DNA of 64,000 nucleotides from Agapanthus africanus (lineage: Eukaryota > Streptophyta > Magnoliopsida > Asparagales > Amaryllidaceae), in NCBI GenBank assembly GCA_030015575.1, contig JASDDO010000001.1:512735772-512799771 (forward strand), given 5' to 3'. The notes beneath the pieces are model-generated. The model did no database searches and was not told the DNA's origin. It was given only the letters and a program-made list of their open reading frames with translations. Position numbers and translations under genes: made by a program. Positions 10,927 to 22,683 of the stretch are shown one piece after another; the first letter of the stretch is position 1, and each line of letters starts with the position of its first letter.

Positions 10927-12375
10927 TTATCGAATACTAGGTACTAATCCTTATCCAATTCTCCATTAATAAAAACCAAGAGAGGAGAAGAAGAAACTTG
11001 GTGAAGATGAGCATGGCAAGTAAAGAAAAAAATTCTCTCTCTTTTTCTTCTTTCTTTTCTTTTTTTTGTTTGGAATGAGTAGGGTTGTGACTCACCATAG
11101 TGAGTTACAATACACGACATTCCTACACAATCAAGAAGAGAGGAGAAGACAAGAGAGGTCACCTCATCATACACATATACATATGTATATGTACATACAT
11201 ACAAATACACTAATACAAGTATATGCTACAAATATATACATCCGTATTCGTATCAAAATACGAATATCGTATTCGTATCAAAATACGAATATCGTATTCG
11301 TATCAAATACGAATACTCGTATTTGTACTAATGATACAAATATCCATATTAATATCAAGACACAAATACACATATTTATATAAATACTTGTATTTGTATA
11401 AATACTGTATTCTGTCAAAATACGAATACCGAAATGAGAGATACTAAAAGAGATATATAATATTAGCTCATATTTAATCCAAAATGTGATAACCTGGCTA
11501 TCTTTCAAACCGGCTAGTATTAACAAAACTATCCGATTAAAAGTACGTGTACAAAAACACGTATTTAATCGAAACCAAGTACGTATGAAAATACTTACAC
11601 TACATCGTTTCACCCGAGCTTGGAAACCCCTCTGTGTGGGACTCTAAAGACTTGATAATACGCTGGCAGTGGGTTTAATCACAAGCACGTTAGCGGCACT
11701 AGCTGTACGTAACGGCTTCCCAGGTATTGAACAAAAAGAAGGCCGACAAGCAAACTTGGCTGTATCCCTACTGAGCCTGAAAGTGACAGTCTCCGTACAA
11801 TCCGATCTGTTCGTTTAAGAGTGTCGCATATCGGGTCTATGGTTGGATAAAATCATACCCTTAATAAAGCAATAAGTCGTGTCGGTGTGAATCCCATCAC
11901 CCACTGAGAAACTACTGATCTAGCATGTTCCTGGCTAGTCCGTCCAGTGTAACTCATAACCCAATGAGCACCTATATACTATCTTTGGTGACTATCTGAC
12001 ACCAATGGCTGTGAGACCGGCTATCACCCTTCACCGTGGTCAAGAAACTTATACACTAGTCTACTATGGAATATCGATGCCCAGTCTCGATATTTCCACG
12101 ACTAGGGACATTTAAGGATATACTTAGAGACTACCCAGTTCGCACAAGTGTGATCGCCACAATAACCCTGGTAGTCGAGAAGGAATCCGAAGTGCTCTAT
12201 CAACATGTAATAGTGATCCGTAATATCACATAATACATGTACATGATGATAGAGATGAACCAGATAGCATACTATCATCTCGAGTAAGACTGTTATACCC
12301 GTATAGGTCCTCCCTCAATCATTATAATCGCATGCCTGCGATTACAATAATTGCCTTAACGAACTATAACCGACA
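10927..12375 (-). repeat. Copia LTR inserted in copia A pol (minus, 3'-shortened)
   Basis: The minus-strand start TGTCGGTTATAG lies at 12375. The body matches other copia LTRs here, and its left part (10930-11230) matches the LTR piece at 55725-56014, including the gagcatggca-like and aatacaagtatatgct phrases. The roughly 400 bases that end the 55344 LTR are absent. The pol codons flanking it join cleanly through gtac (left) and tgtac (right), consistent with an insertion and target duplication within the codons for KEMY and LVF. No internal region remains, so it is probably a shortened solo LTR. Confidence 0.75.
11225..11430. repeat. Short tandem repeat, ATACGAAT-type
   Basis: Repeated words such as attcgtatcaaaatacgaat occur in tandem around 11240-11320, then diverge. 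It is low-complexity and near-palindromic, and makes long reading frames on both strands that should be ignored. Confidence 0.75.
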
Positions 12376-13276
12376 TGTACATCTCCTTAGTATTCCTCAA
12401 ATACTTGAGTATAGCCTTCACAACAATCTAGTGTTGTTCTCCAGAATTAGACTGATATCGACTTACTGCACCAAGTGCATAAACTACATCAGGTCTAGTA
12501 CATAATATCGCATGCATGATAGACCCAACTACAGAAGCATATGGTGTCTTATCCATGCATTTTCTTTCCTCATCTGTCTTCGGAGACATATCCTTGGAGA
12601 GAGATATACCATGCCTACCAGGTATATTACATCGCTTGGTCATCTTGGTATATTCCATACTAAAGCTCTTCATTATGTCATCTATGTACTTGGATTGGGA
12701 TAACCCAAGCATCCTCTTAGATCTATCTCTATAGATCTTTATACCCACTATGTAGGATGCTTCACCCAAATCCTTCATTAAGAACTTTTATGATAGCCAG
12801 ATCTTTACTGACTGCAATTTCGGTACATCATTGCCTATTAGAAGTATGTCGTCCATATACAATATGAGGAACATGACATTACTTCCTACAACCTTCTTAT
12901 AAAGACATGGCTCATCATCATTTTTTATGAAATCAAACCCTTTGATTATTTCATCAAAACAGATGTTCCAACTTCTAAATGCTTGTTTTAGTTCATAAAT
13001 GGATTTAAGAAACTTGCATGCTTCATCACTGCTTTCACTGACCTCGAAACCTTTTGGCTGTGTCATATAGACGCTTTCTTCTAAAGTACCGTTTAGAAAA
13101 GTTTTCTTGGCGTCCATCTGTTATATTTCATAGTTATAATAAGCAGCGATCGCAAGTATGATTCTGATTGATTTAAGCATCGCAACTGGAGAAAAAGTTT
13201 CGTCAAAAGCCATACTTGGTCTTTGAAGAAAGCCTTTTGCCACCAGTCTAGCTTTGAAAGTCTCCATCTTCCCATC
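12376..13276 (-). pseudogene. Copia A reverse transcriptase
   Basis: From right to left it reads GKMETFKARLVAKGF, DETFSPVAMLKSIR, the MDAKKTFLNGTLEESVYMTQP block, then catalytic LYMDDILLIGND near 12850, MKDLGEASYIVGIKIYRDRS, and PDVVYALGAVSRYQSN. This is the copia RT core (YMDD) of the Tork/Angela type. Two frameshifts are visible (near 13117-13121 and 12780-12788). The N-terminus is cut off by the plus-strand copia LTR inserted at 13277. Integrase and protease of this copy are not seen in the window. Confidence 0.9.
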
Positions 13277-14509
13277 TGTTGGATATAGTGCCCTCAAGAC
13301 AATTATTATAATTGCAGATATGCAATTATGATAATTGAGGGAGCACCGGTAGAACAATTTTACTCGAAATGATAGTATGCTATTTGTTTTGACTTTATCA
13401 TTGATTTGTATACGTTTTACTTGTTATTACGTATCGTTAATATATAATGATGAAGCCTATAGGATTCTTGCTTGACTACCAGCATTATAATGGAGATCAT
13501 ATACGTGAGAGCTGGGTAGTCTATAAGCACATCCTTAGATGTCCCTAGTCGAGGGAGTATCGAGGCCGGGCATCGATATTCCAGAGTAGACTGGTGTATA
13601 CGTTTCTAGACCCCGACGAGGGGCGCTACCCGGTCTCACAAGCAGTTAGTGTTTTTTACCTAAGGTGGTATACAGGTGCTCACTGAAGGTGAGTACACCG
13701 GACGGACTTGCCGATAACTTCTAGATGGTAATATATCTATCGTCAGATAGAAGTTCTCTGGTAGCATGAGTACATGTTAGTCTTTTGACCTAAGATCGTC
13801 ATTTTTCTCATGTGAGTTCCCACTATACTTAGATTACTATCCTACCACGACTCAAAAGAGTCGTGCAAACAGGTTTTAGTTGGGTACAGTCTCGAGCCAT
13901 AAAATTGCATACTTGATAGGAGTTCATTAGGAGTCAATGTCACGCTCTGTTTGATTGGCCATCACCCTAAATCCGTGGCCACGGTGGATGAGATTTACTG
14001 ATAGGAGCTCATTAGTTTCTCAGTTAGTGATGATCTTGACTCCGGCATGACTTATCGAGTTATTAAGGGTTTGACATAATCCACCCCCTAAATCCGGTAT
14101 GCGATACTCTGAGACAAAGAGACTGGACTATACAGAGATTTTCACATTCAGGCTCAGTAGAGTCCGTACGGACTTGATTGTCGACCTCTCTTTCAACAGA
14201 TACTTGGATAGCCATTACGTACAACTAGTGCCATTGACGTGCTTGTTGTTTTTTATTTATCCATTGAATCACTGCCAGCGTATTGTCGAGTCTTTAATAT
14301 CCCACACAGAGGGTTTTCCCGGTTCAGGTGATATGATGTAGATGATATATATTGATACATATAAGGGTTCGATTAAATAAGTGTATAGGCTACACAGATT
14401 TTAATCGGACGGTTGATAATACTAGCCGGCTCGGGATTAAGCCGGATTATTAAATCAAGTATTGATTTAATAATTTACATATATATATTTTAAGATATAT
14501 ATATATATG

Positions 14510-14544
<35 letters not shown>

Positions 14545-15243
14545 TAATATATATAAATATATTCTATTATATTAACTATTCATTCTCTCTCTTTTGATTA
14601 TCCGTATTTTATACGGACATGCATATTAGTATTTCGATATATATACCGAGGTTGTATTCTGTATTTATACGGAATACTTTTAGAAAGAGAATACCTCATT
14701 TGTGAACATTCATTTATGAATATTGAAGAAAATGAGGTGGCTTTGGGTATGGTTAAGAGCATGCAGAGAGGGATGTGCTTCTATTGTTTATTCTAAATTG
14801 TTATGTCATATTTTATTTAATAGTTAAAAAATAAATATGAAGCCATTCCCTCATTCTCACACCCCCTTAGATTTTTTTAGATTATGGCTAGCTTTCATCT
14901 CCTTCCTCCTCCTCCTTCTTCTTGCTCTCATGAGTTTAGAAAATGAGAGAAAATCATAGTGGAAATATTTCTACATCCACACACTCCATTTCTAGCTAGC
15001 TTGGAGCGTCGATTGCTTCACTAGGTCAAACTGGAGATTTGATCAGTTTTCATCAGGTGGATCATCTTCGGTAAGGGAAGTCGCCTTTCAAGCTTATTTC
15101 TGACAGCCTACGAGGATCTTGGAAGGGTCTTCCACGATTGGGTGGACAAACAACAAAGGTTGTAGTATCTATAAACTTTATATGTTAGTTGCTAGTTTAG
15201 AATATGGAATGATTCTATTGTTTAAGTACTAAGGAACCTAGCA
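13277..15243 (+). repeat. 5' LTR of plus-strand copia C
   Basis: Starts TGTTGGATATAGTGCCC within the RT of copia A and ends at 15243 just before a degenerate Met-type PBS. It is about 1.97 kb and shares long blocks with the LTRs at 15677, 25516 and 56015. It contains a TA-rich tract at 14465-14560. Only its leader follows before the next LTR. Confidence 0.85.
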
Positions 15244-15244
15244 A

Positions 15245-15257
15245 TGGTATGAGAGTC
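15245..15257 (+). promoter_or_regulatory. Degenerate initiator-Met PBS of copia C
   Basis: Reads tggtatgagagtc against the intact tggtatcagagcc seen at 58205. The position directly after the LTR end supports the call. Confidence 0.75.
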
Positions 15258-15676
15258 AACCATACACCAAAACTTGCTTGCATCACCGAAGAATTCCATT
15301 GCAAACACCATTTTTTTCTTGATGGTTTTCATCCGTAAAACTAGCGACAATTCGGGTTTCAAACTGATATTTCATGCTTTTACTCGATGCCCGGAGCTCT
15401 CGTTTTGGAAAAGGGACTCCGTAAGGTATTGAGGGTGAATCGGAGTGTCTTGGGGAGCCAATTTTTCAAAATTATATCGAGTTTAGTCGATGTTTTTTCC
15501 ACGTAGAAAACTGTCTTGAATTGCTGATTTCAGTCAAGTATTCAGCCGCTATTTCGATGTTTTCATGCTGGTACTCGATCCTCGGAGCTCTCGTTTTTTA
15601 ACGGGGACTCCTTAGAGGATCGAGGGTGGCCCAGCAAGGCTCAGAAAGCCATTTTTGCAAACTTTGTTTTGAAATT
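15258..15676 (+). other. Copia C leader, non-coding
   Basis: Follows the PBS and is cut by the next LTR at 15677. It contains a direct repeat of about 180-200 bases: ctcgatgcccggagctctcg near 15383 and ctcgatcctcggagctctcg near 15575, each followed by a gggactcc phrase. No gene seen. Confidence 0.65.
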
Positions 15677-16854
15677 TGTTGGATTTGTATACCCTAGAGT
15701 CCATTATTGTATATGTATACAAGTGGATGCTTGGACATATATATGTACAGGACAATCTTGCTCAATATGATGGCATGCTATTTGGTTTGTCTTTATATTA
15801 ATATGTGTATATGTATTACTTGTTATTACGTATCATTAATACATATTGATAAAGCCTGTAGGATCATTGATTGACTACCAGTGTTGTGATGACAATCATA
15901 CTTGTGGGAGCTGGATAGTCGATAAGCACATCCTTAAATGTCCCTAGTTGTAGGAGTATCGAGATATGGAATCGATATTCCGGAGCAGACTAGTGTATAC
16001 GTTTCTAGACCCCGACGAAGGGCAATAGTTGGTCCCGTAGCGATTGGTCTTTGGTACCTATGATCGTATACAGGTGCTCACTAGGGGTGAGTATACTGGA
16101 CAGACTCGTCGAGAATTGGCTAGATGGTATTGTACCAATCGTTAGATAGCAGTTCTCTGGTGACATGAGTGCAAATAGTCTGTCGAACTGAGGTCGCCAT
16201 TTGTCTCGTTTGAGTTCCTACTGTGCTTTGATTACTACCCTACCACATCTCTACTGAGTCGTGCAAACAGGTTTTAGTTGGGTACAGTCCCGAGCCACAT
16301 GGAGGCAGTGAGGGGTTGTCGGGGATTCGTCTCTCCCAATATAGGGAGTCGATGTCACGCCGTGTTCGGTTGGCCAACACCATAAGTCCCTGGTCATGGC
16401 GGATTGAGAATTACTGATAGGTAGATCAGTAGATTCTCGAATGGTCTTAAACCACATCGGCAAGACTTGTCAGGTTATTAGAGGTCTGATGTTTTCCACT
16501 CCCTAGACCCGACATGCGATACTCTCAGACGACCAGAATGTACGGAGATTGTCACGGATAAGCTCAGTAGGAGTTCGGATGAGTTTGCTCATCGGCCTTC
16601 TTTTCGACAGGTACTTGAGTAGCCGTTATATACAGTTAGAGCCGCTGAAGTGCTTGTGGTTAAGCCCATCGCTAGTGAACTGTCAAGTCTTTAGATTCCC
16701 ACATAGAGGGTTTCCCTAGTTTAGGTGAAACGATATAGAGGCCGTATGGTTTTACGTGCAGGGTTTCGATCATATACGTGTACTAGCTACACAGATTTTG
16801 TTCGGATGGATAATAATAGCGAGCTTAAGATTAAGCCGCATTTTGGTATTATAC
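15677..16854 (+). repeat. Copia D LTR, left part
   Basis: Starts TGTTGGATTTGTATACCC inside the leader of copia C. It runs to the target site of Athila #2 and continues on the other side at 24964. It shares the standard blocks of the local copia LTR family. Confidence 0.85.
16850..16854. repeat. Target site duplication TATAC, left
   Basis: tatac directly before the LTR of Athila #2, repeated at 24959-24963 after the other LTR. Confidence 0.92.
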
Positions 16855-17737
16855 TGATTGACACGAAAGAGTGTGTTTGTTTGTAGTTTAACCGCAATCA
16901 GAACGGTGTCGCGCGTAGCTAGACCGAGGTGAGTACGGGTCGTCCTCTGGGAAACGTGGAACCTTTTATTTTTACTTTAGATGTGTTGAGAAAGAGAGGA
17001 GGGATAAATAATTTTATAGAATGGTTTCTAGATCTACTTTAAACAAGAATGTAAAATATAGATCTAGATTATTTTAGAGATTTAAATAATATAATAATAG
17101 GGCTTGTAGGGTTCCTTAGGATTTAGTAGTTATGGACGATTAATTAAAAGTTACCATTTTTATCCATTAATAGATTTAGAACTAGAACGACGGTGATGCG
17201 TGTAGATTAGGGTTTCTGGAGGGAAAAGGAATCCCACTCTTAACCCTTATCTCGACACGGAACTCCGTTCATTATCTAGCCTTTACCAAAACAATAATTG
17301 ATCTAATCTCTAATCGCGGTCGGAACTAGTAAAGAATTGCTAGCGCGCCCGATTAGGATGTTAATGATTCTTTTGATAAAGTTCCTAAACTTTATAGGAC
17401 TTAAAAAGGGTTTAATTATTTTCATCGTCCATTAGCCTATCCTAATCCTACGAACCCTAACAAGCGGAGAATTATTCGCGCATGTTGGGAGAAGAAGATG
17501 AAAAGAAAGAGAGGGAAAACATAATGTAAATGCAAAGACAATTAAATAAAATAACTACCTTTATTAATCGACTTCTTCAAACTACACTTTTAATCCATAG
17601 AAATTGATTACAACTAGTTGCTTCTCGATCTTTCCTAAGGAGGTAGTCGAACAGTCGATGATCAGCCTGGATGCGTGAGCGTCGGGAGCTTCGTGATCTC
17701 TTCGGCTTGATACCTTTTCCAAGAGACTCTCGGTGCC

Positions 17738-17746
17738 TTTATATAG
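17738..17746 (-). promoter_or_regulatory. Putative TATA box of Athila #2 LTR
   Basis: Minus strand CTATATAAA, the only strong TATA match in the LTR. It lies about 90 bases downstream of the GC-rich inverted repeat. The copy in the 5' LTR, near 24384-24392, would drive transcription. Confidence 0.6.
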
Positions 17747-17837
17747 TGCAAACCCAGAATCTTATTGTTGAGAAGTTGGTAAAATTCAGCAGTTGTCAAT
17801 CTCCCAAAATATTGCCTTCCAAATCATCATTATTGCG

Positions 17838-17880
17838 GCGGATCCGCGGCCCCAGGGTGGGTTTGGCCGCGGATCCGCGC
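17838..17880. repeat. GC-rich inverted repeat in Athila #2 LTR
   Basis: Perfect 14-base arms gcggatccgcggcc and ggccgcggatccgc around a short loop. The partner in the 5' LTR (about 24484-24527) has one G or C to A or T change in each arm at CpG/CpNpG positions. Confidence 0.85.
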
Positions 17881-18309
17881 TCAAGGGATGAGATCTCTTT
17901 GTCGTTTTTCTTGGGCTCTCTGATGGTGACATTTGGAAATTCCAGACACCTTTAGAATTCAGAAATCTTCTCTCGGTTGCTTCCAGACTTGGTCTCCAAG
18001 TTTGCTTCTTAATTTGGCAAGATTTCTTCAACAAATTGATTTGTTTGATAAATTCTGCATAACAACTTGGAAAATTCTGCACAATAATCTCAAATAATAT
18101 TTAGTAGACTTAGTCCTACTAGGATTTGGTCAATAGATTTATTTGCATATATTTTCCTACCAAATGATAATTAAAGTATATTAACACATGGAAAATAATG
18201 TTTTTACACATAAACCCTCATATGTATAATATATAATAATAAAGTCCTTTTTTAATATGAAAATGGTAGGAAAAATGTACTACAAATGTGCAGTTTTATC
18301 GACTGAACA

Positions 18310-19740
18310 AAACCCCCAAACTTATCTTTGATCGTCCCGAGCAAACTAGTTTATTTAAGAGGAGAAAAAGAAAGGAGAAAACTAAGCACACTTTCGTAGG
18401 CAGACACGATTGCACTAAGCACGTGCAACAAGCCGTTAAATCTCTAGGTGTCCCTAGTAGGAGGAGTGTTGTCTCCTGAGGGTTTTCAGCGGATTACACC
18501 CACAAAATCCAATAACAAAAGAAAGATGGTGAAATTTACATATGAAGACACGAACCATAAAAGAAATACTTTGAAAAGAAGAGTTTCCAACTATGCCAGC
18601 TTTTCAGTTGTCATGAGCCCTATCTTAATAGTCATGAAAAGATGTTAGAAATCACATTATCCCTCAATAAAACATCGTCTTTATTCTTCATTCCTACCTT
18701 TCATCCAAACATTGATCATATAACCCCACGTGTGTGTAAATAACATCCTTACACTCGGAGAATTCAATTCAAGCTATCATACTCTTGTCCATCTACCTTA
18801 GTACTTTTTAATTTAATGAATATTAAAGATTTGCTCACATATTTTCATGCGACCGTTAATACTTCTTGAGGTACTAACCAACCGATTACTCATGTGCTTG
18901 CTAATTAGGTGATAATATTTTCCTCGTCTTGCACCACCTAAGGCTTAGCAGTGACTCCCAGACCAGTTGGCCTTAGGGCACTAGGTGAAGAGGTACCCTC
19001 ACTATATTTTTTTATTGCTGCCTTGGCGATACAAAACCAGTGTTCATTTTTTTTCTTTTCACCATTTTTATTTTTCTTCATTTTTTTCACTTCCTTCATA
19101 CTTTGGCTTTTAGACAAGAGCATTTCAAGGTATCCTCTACTATCCCGAGTTTCAAGACGTGTGTAAGTGCATATAGTAGGGTATCAACATTCAAATGTTT
19201 GGCTTCCAGAATAGAAACTATTTTTCAGACTTATTTTTATCCTCAGATTAGTGACTTCCTTCATTTTACTAACCCTTGGGACAACAGCTCATAACTACTT
19301 ATTACTAGTTCGTGTAAGAAAACTTCTAATTTTCTTGGTTTTCTTAAACTATTCCTATCTTTTGGATGTAATTTTTCACTTTCTATTCTTTTGTTATAAG
19401 AGAATTTTTTATTTTTTTTGTTTTTAAATTTTTGAAAATGTTGTGCTTATGCAAAATATGATGCAAATTGATGTGTAAATAAGCACAAACCTCCCCCAAA
19501 CCTGTTTACAGCAGTGTCCTCACTGATGTCATCCGTTAAGCTCAAAAAACCTGTAGACTTGGGAGGAAATTATTAATGGGGGTAAGAATATATGAAAGTG
19601 AAAATCCTCCCCCAAACTTGTTTTAGGCTCACAATTTTGTAAAAATCATTTTCTTTCAAGAGCCAAAATATACCATCCCCCCAAACTTGAGTTAAACAAT
19701 TTTAATCTTTTAAAATCACACGAGGGGTCAAGGTTATTGG
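18310..19740 (-). other. Athila #2 3' untranslated region with PPT-like motifs
   Basis: Non-coding stretch between the end of Gag-protease and the 3' LTR, where pol would lie in an autonomous element. The polypurine tract next to the LTR reads AAGTTTGGGGGTTT on the minus strand (18310-18323). Three further near-copies, CAGGTTTGGGGGAGG (19490-19504), CAAGTTTGGGGGAGG (19606-19620) and CAAGTTTGGGGGGAT (about 19676-19690), lie further upstream. No gene seen. Confidence 0.75.
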
Positions 19741-22683
19741 TCAATGCCAAGCTTTGCAAAGACCGAAGGTCAACACCAACCATTCAAAAATTTTATCAAT
19801 GAAGTACCGAGGTTGGTGGAAGAATATGTCACTTTTCGACAAGAAGAAGTGGGGAGGTGATAAGAGGTGTAATAGAAAAGGATTGCGTCTCAATTTGGAG
19901 AGACGACACAGTGATAGTAATGATGGACTACTCGCATTATCATGATTGTCCAAAAGAGGGGGTGGAAGTCCAATTTCTTCATCTTGGAGTTGATTTATCT
20001 CAACACCCGTATCTTTTAAAAATGCGAGTTCATCAGCGAAAATTTCCTCAAAGCTTTCATCGATACCCCGAAGAATAATATCATCAGAAAAAATGGGGTG
20101 ATCGTCAGACTCTATAAAAAGTTCCTCATCAGTGTTAGATGTTGACCCGGACAACTCGGTGGAAGAGTCCGTGTCAAGCAACAACATATGAAAAGAGTCA
20201 GTATCATGAGGTTGATCAAATTCGCTGCTGTCGACATCCATTAATTCGACAGAACACACATGAGCATAGGGTTCGGAGGGTTCACTTCCCAACTTGTAAA
20301 TGTTAAGCTCAATTGACTTCTTTCCAAAGGATAGGGTCATAGAGCCGTTTCTACAATTGATTACTGCATTGGAAGTGGCCAAAAAGGGTCGACCGAGTAT
20401 CACCGGGATTTGATTGCGTGGGTTTGCCACAGGTTGTGTATCTAAAACAATAAAGTCCACGGGAAATATGAATTCCCCGACTTTAATTAACACATCCTCT
20501 AGTTCGCCCCGAGGTTTGGTGATAGATCGATCAGCCATTTGGAGAGTACAATGGGCGGGTTTTAACTCTCCAATTCCTAACTGCTCGTATACTGAATAAG
20601 GAAGCAAGTTGACGCTAGCGCCTAGATCGAGTAAAGCACGATTTATATTTTTACCCCCAATAGAAATAGAGATTGTAGGACAGCCGGGGTCCTTACGTTT
20701 CTTTGGTATTTGTTGGGTAAAAGCAGTGCTCACATTACTCGCAAGGAAAACTTTTTTAGGCACTTGAACTTTTCTCTTCCTAGTGCACAAGTCCTTTAAG
20801 ATTTTTGCATATGACGGAACTTGTTGAATAGCATCTAGGAGAGGAATGTTTATGTTAACTTGCTTAAAAATTTCCACAATCTTCTCCATTTGTGGACTTG
20901 GTCTGTTGCCCCTCAACCTGTTTGGATAAGGTGCTTGATCAATAAGTTTTGGGTCCAATGTTTGTGAAGAAGACTGTGGGGATGGATTCGATCCCAAAAC
21001 TGGAGTGGGAATCGACTTAGATAGATTTGGCAAAATGGGAGAAGGGTTCGAGCCTTGGGGAAAACGGAGAATAGGCTCGGGTGAAGGTGGGAGACTAGAC
21101 GAATTAGGGGAAGAAGAAGAAGAAGGGGTATCATTGGTGTCACTATCATCACACTGCTCACCCACTCGGTTATTCAGCACTTTTCCTGATCTCAACGTGG
21201 TAACAGCACTCACATTATAACTTTGTGAGTGGCCAGGATTAGGTATGGGTTGAGATGGGAGTTTCCCTTTCTCTCTCGCACTCATTGCGGCGTTTAACTG
21301 TGCGATTTGGTTTTCTATTGATTTAATACTCTCACCATGGGAGGAGTTTTTCGTTAGGACATCAATAGAAGACCTCATCTCAGCCGAATTTTGCATGGAT
21401 TGTTTCATGAACATATCCAAAGTTTGTGCAAGTGAGTTGTCAGTACCGGCCACTTGTGGTGTAGAAATGTTGGCCGGATTTTGGAAATTCTGTGACTGAA
21501 AGGGGGGCTGATTCTGTGGTTGTGGTTGCTGTGGAGGAGGTCTTTGATAATTGCTTTGTTGGTTTTGATTCCAAGCAAAGTTAGGATGATTCCTCCATCC
21601 TTGATTATATGTGGAAGAATAAGGGTCGTTTCTAGGTCGCTGCTGAAAAGCAACATTAGCTTGAAACGATGCATTCATAAGACATTCTTCCGTTAAGTGT
21701 GAAGGATCCGAACAGCAACCACAGACGGTCTGAGGAAGCGTAACCTGATTTAGGGAGAAAGATGAGAACTTGTTTTCAATAGCGTCGAGTTTCTTTTGTA
21801 TCGCTGCCATTTCGGCTTTTACTGCGATGGAAACGTCGAGCTGGTGAATACCTCCCTTAGTTGAAAGTGGTCTTACGCTTCCCCACTGCAAAGTGCTTTC
21901 TGCGAGATCTTCCAGATATTTCCAAGCTTCACCATCATCTTTAGACATGAAATTGCATTGACACATTGTTTCAAGCATCTGCTTTGTCGCTGGATTAATG
22001 CCGTCATATATAATCCGACATAAATCCCATCTTTGTATTCCGTGATGGGGGCATTGGACAAGCAGATCTTTGAAACGTTCAAAGCACTTCCAAAATGGTT
22101 CATTGGGAAGCTGGGTGAACTGGTTAATCTCGCTCCTAACATGTGCAGTCTTATGATTTGGGTAAAACTTCTTAAGAAATGCTACAACGAATTCATCCCA
22201 ATTAGTGATAGAGTGTGCAGCAGTATTATAAAGCCATTTTTCTGCCAAGTCGCACAGTGTGAATGGGAGAAGACGTAAGCGCATAGCATCTAAAGTCAAT
22301 TGTGAAGTACCCATCATTGCGCATACGTTTTCGAATTTGGTGATGAAAACGTACGCGTCTTCCGACTCAAGCCCATGAAATTTGGGCAGCAGATTGATGT
22401 AGTGGGGTTTAATTTCGAAATTATCCCCGTTAGGTGGTGGAAGAGATAGACAAGTAGGAAGGGGACCACGAATAGGGTAGCATCTCTCTTGGAGAGAGAT
22501 GCGCGGTGGATTCTGCGCACCTACGGGCGGTGGCAGCGTGGTGTTATATTCTGATGGAGTGCCGTCCATCTCGGTCGATGTGGTGTGTGGTGGGGGAAAA
22601 GAAGATGAAGAAGTACCGACTTCGGTGTCGATAGAAGGAACGCGGACAAGACGGGCACTAGGATCCCGTGTCCAGCCGAGCAT
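19741..22683 (-). CDS. Intact Athila Gag-protease polyprotein
   Basis: A 980-codon frame without stops. The start at 22683 is the first ATG after the leader and is in frame with the whole domain set. The N-terminal variable region is followed by the retrotransposon gag fold (about residues 60-250: LQERCYPIRGP, LRLLPFTLCDLAEKWLYN). A zinc knuckle, C-x2-C-x4-H-x4-C, lies near residue 321 (CGCCSDPSHLTEEC). A glutamine/proline-rich linker and KGKLPSQPIPNPGH come next, then aspartic protease with LLDLGASVNLLP near residue 685 and ILGRPFLATSNAV. The C-terminal 170 residues are acidic and unlike RT. Gag would form particles and package RNA, and protease would process Gag. Element #1 has the same protein in broken form. 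Confidence 0.93.
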   Translation of the reverse strand: MLGWTRDPSARLVRVPSIDTEVGTSSSSFPPPHTTSTEMDGTPSEYNTTLPPPVGAQNPPRISLQERCYPIRGPLPTCLSLPPPNGDNFEIKPHYINLLPKFHGLESEDAYVFITKFENVCAMMGTSQLTLDAMRLRLLPFTLCDLAEKWLYNTAAHSITNWDEFVVAFLKKFYPNHKTAHVRSEINQFTQLPNEPFWKCFERFKDLLVQCPHHGIQRWDLCRIIYDGINPATKQMLETMCQCNFMSKDDGEAWKYLEDLAESTLQWGSVRPLSTKGGIHQLDVSIAVKAEMAAIQKKLDAIENKFSSFSLNQVTLPQTVCGCCSDPSHLTEECLMNASFQANVAFQQRPRNDPYSSTYNQGWRNHPNFAWNQNQQSNYQRPPPQQPQPQNQPPFQSQNFQNPANISTPQVAGTDNSLAQTLDMFMKQSMQNSAEMRSSIDVLTKNSSHGESIKSIENQIAQLNAAMSAREKGKLPSQPIPNPGHSQSYNVSAVTTLRSGKVLNNRVGEQCDDSDTNDTPSSSSSPNSSSLPPSPEPILRFPQGSNPSPILPNLSKSIPTPVLGSNPSPQSSSQTLDPKLIDQAPYPNRLRGNRPSPQMEKIVEIFKQVNINIPLLDAIQQVPSYAKILKDLCTRKRKVQVPKKVFLASNVSTAFTQQIPKKRKDPGCPTISISIGGKNINRALLDLGASVNLLPYSVYEQLGIGELKPAHCTLQMADRSITKPRGELEDVLIKVGEFIFPVDFIVLDTQPVANPRNQIPVILGRPFLATSNAVINCRNGSMTLSFGKKSIELNIYKLGSEPSEPYAHVCSVELMDVDSSEFDQPHDTDSFHMLLLDTDSSTELSGSTSNTDEELFIESDDHPIFSDDIILRGIDESFEEIFADELAFLKDTGVEINQLQDEEIGLPPPLLDNHDNASSPSLLSLCRLSKLRRNPFLLHLLSPPHFFLSKSDIFFHQPRYFIDKIFEWLVLTFGLCKAWH

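Larger units (their letters stand above)
16855..18309 (-). repeat. 3' LTR of Athila #2
   Basis: Begins tgattgacacg and ends cgactgaaca on the plus strand. It is near-identical to 23515-24958, apart from an 11-13 base indel near 17231 and scattered substitutions. A minus-strand TATA box lies at 17738-17746. A reading frame of about 95 codons on each strand across 17671-18082 recurs in the other LTR but has no family resemblance. Confidence 0.93.

Noticed and set aside
11066-11613. Long frames on both strands around 11.1-11.6 kb
   Set aside because: They come from ATACGAAT-type tandem repeats inside an LTR.
17671-18082. Overlapping ~95-codon frames in Athila #2 LTR, repeated at 24356-24731
   Set aside because: They persist in both LTRs because the LTRs are near-identical. 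The frames lie on both strands over the same bases and across the promoter, with no protein family resemblance.
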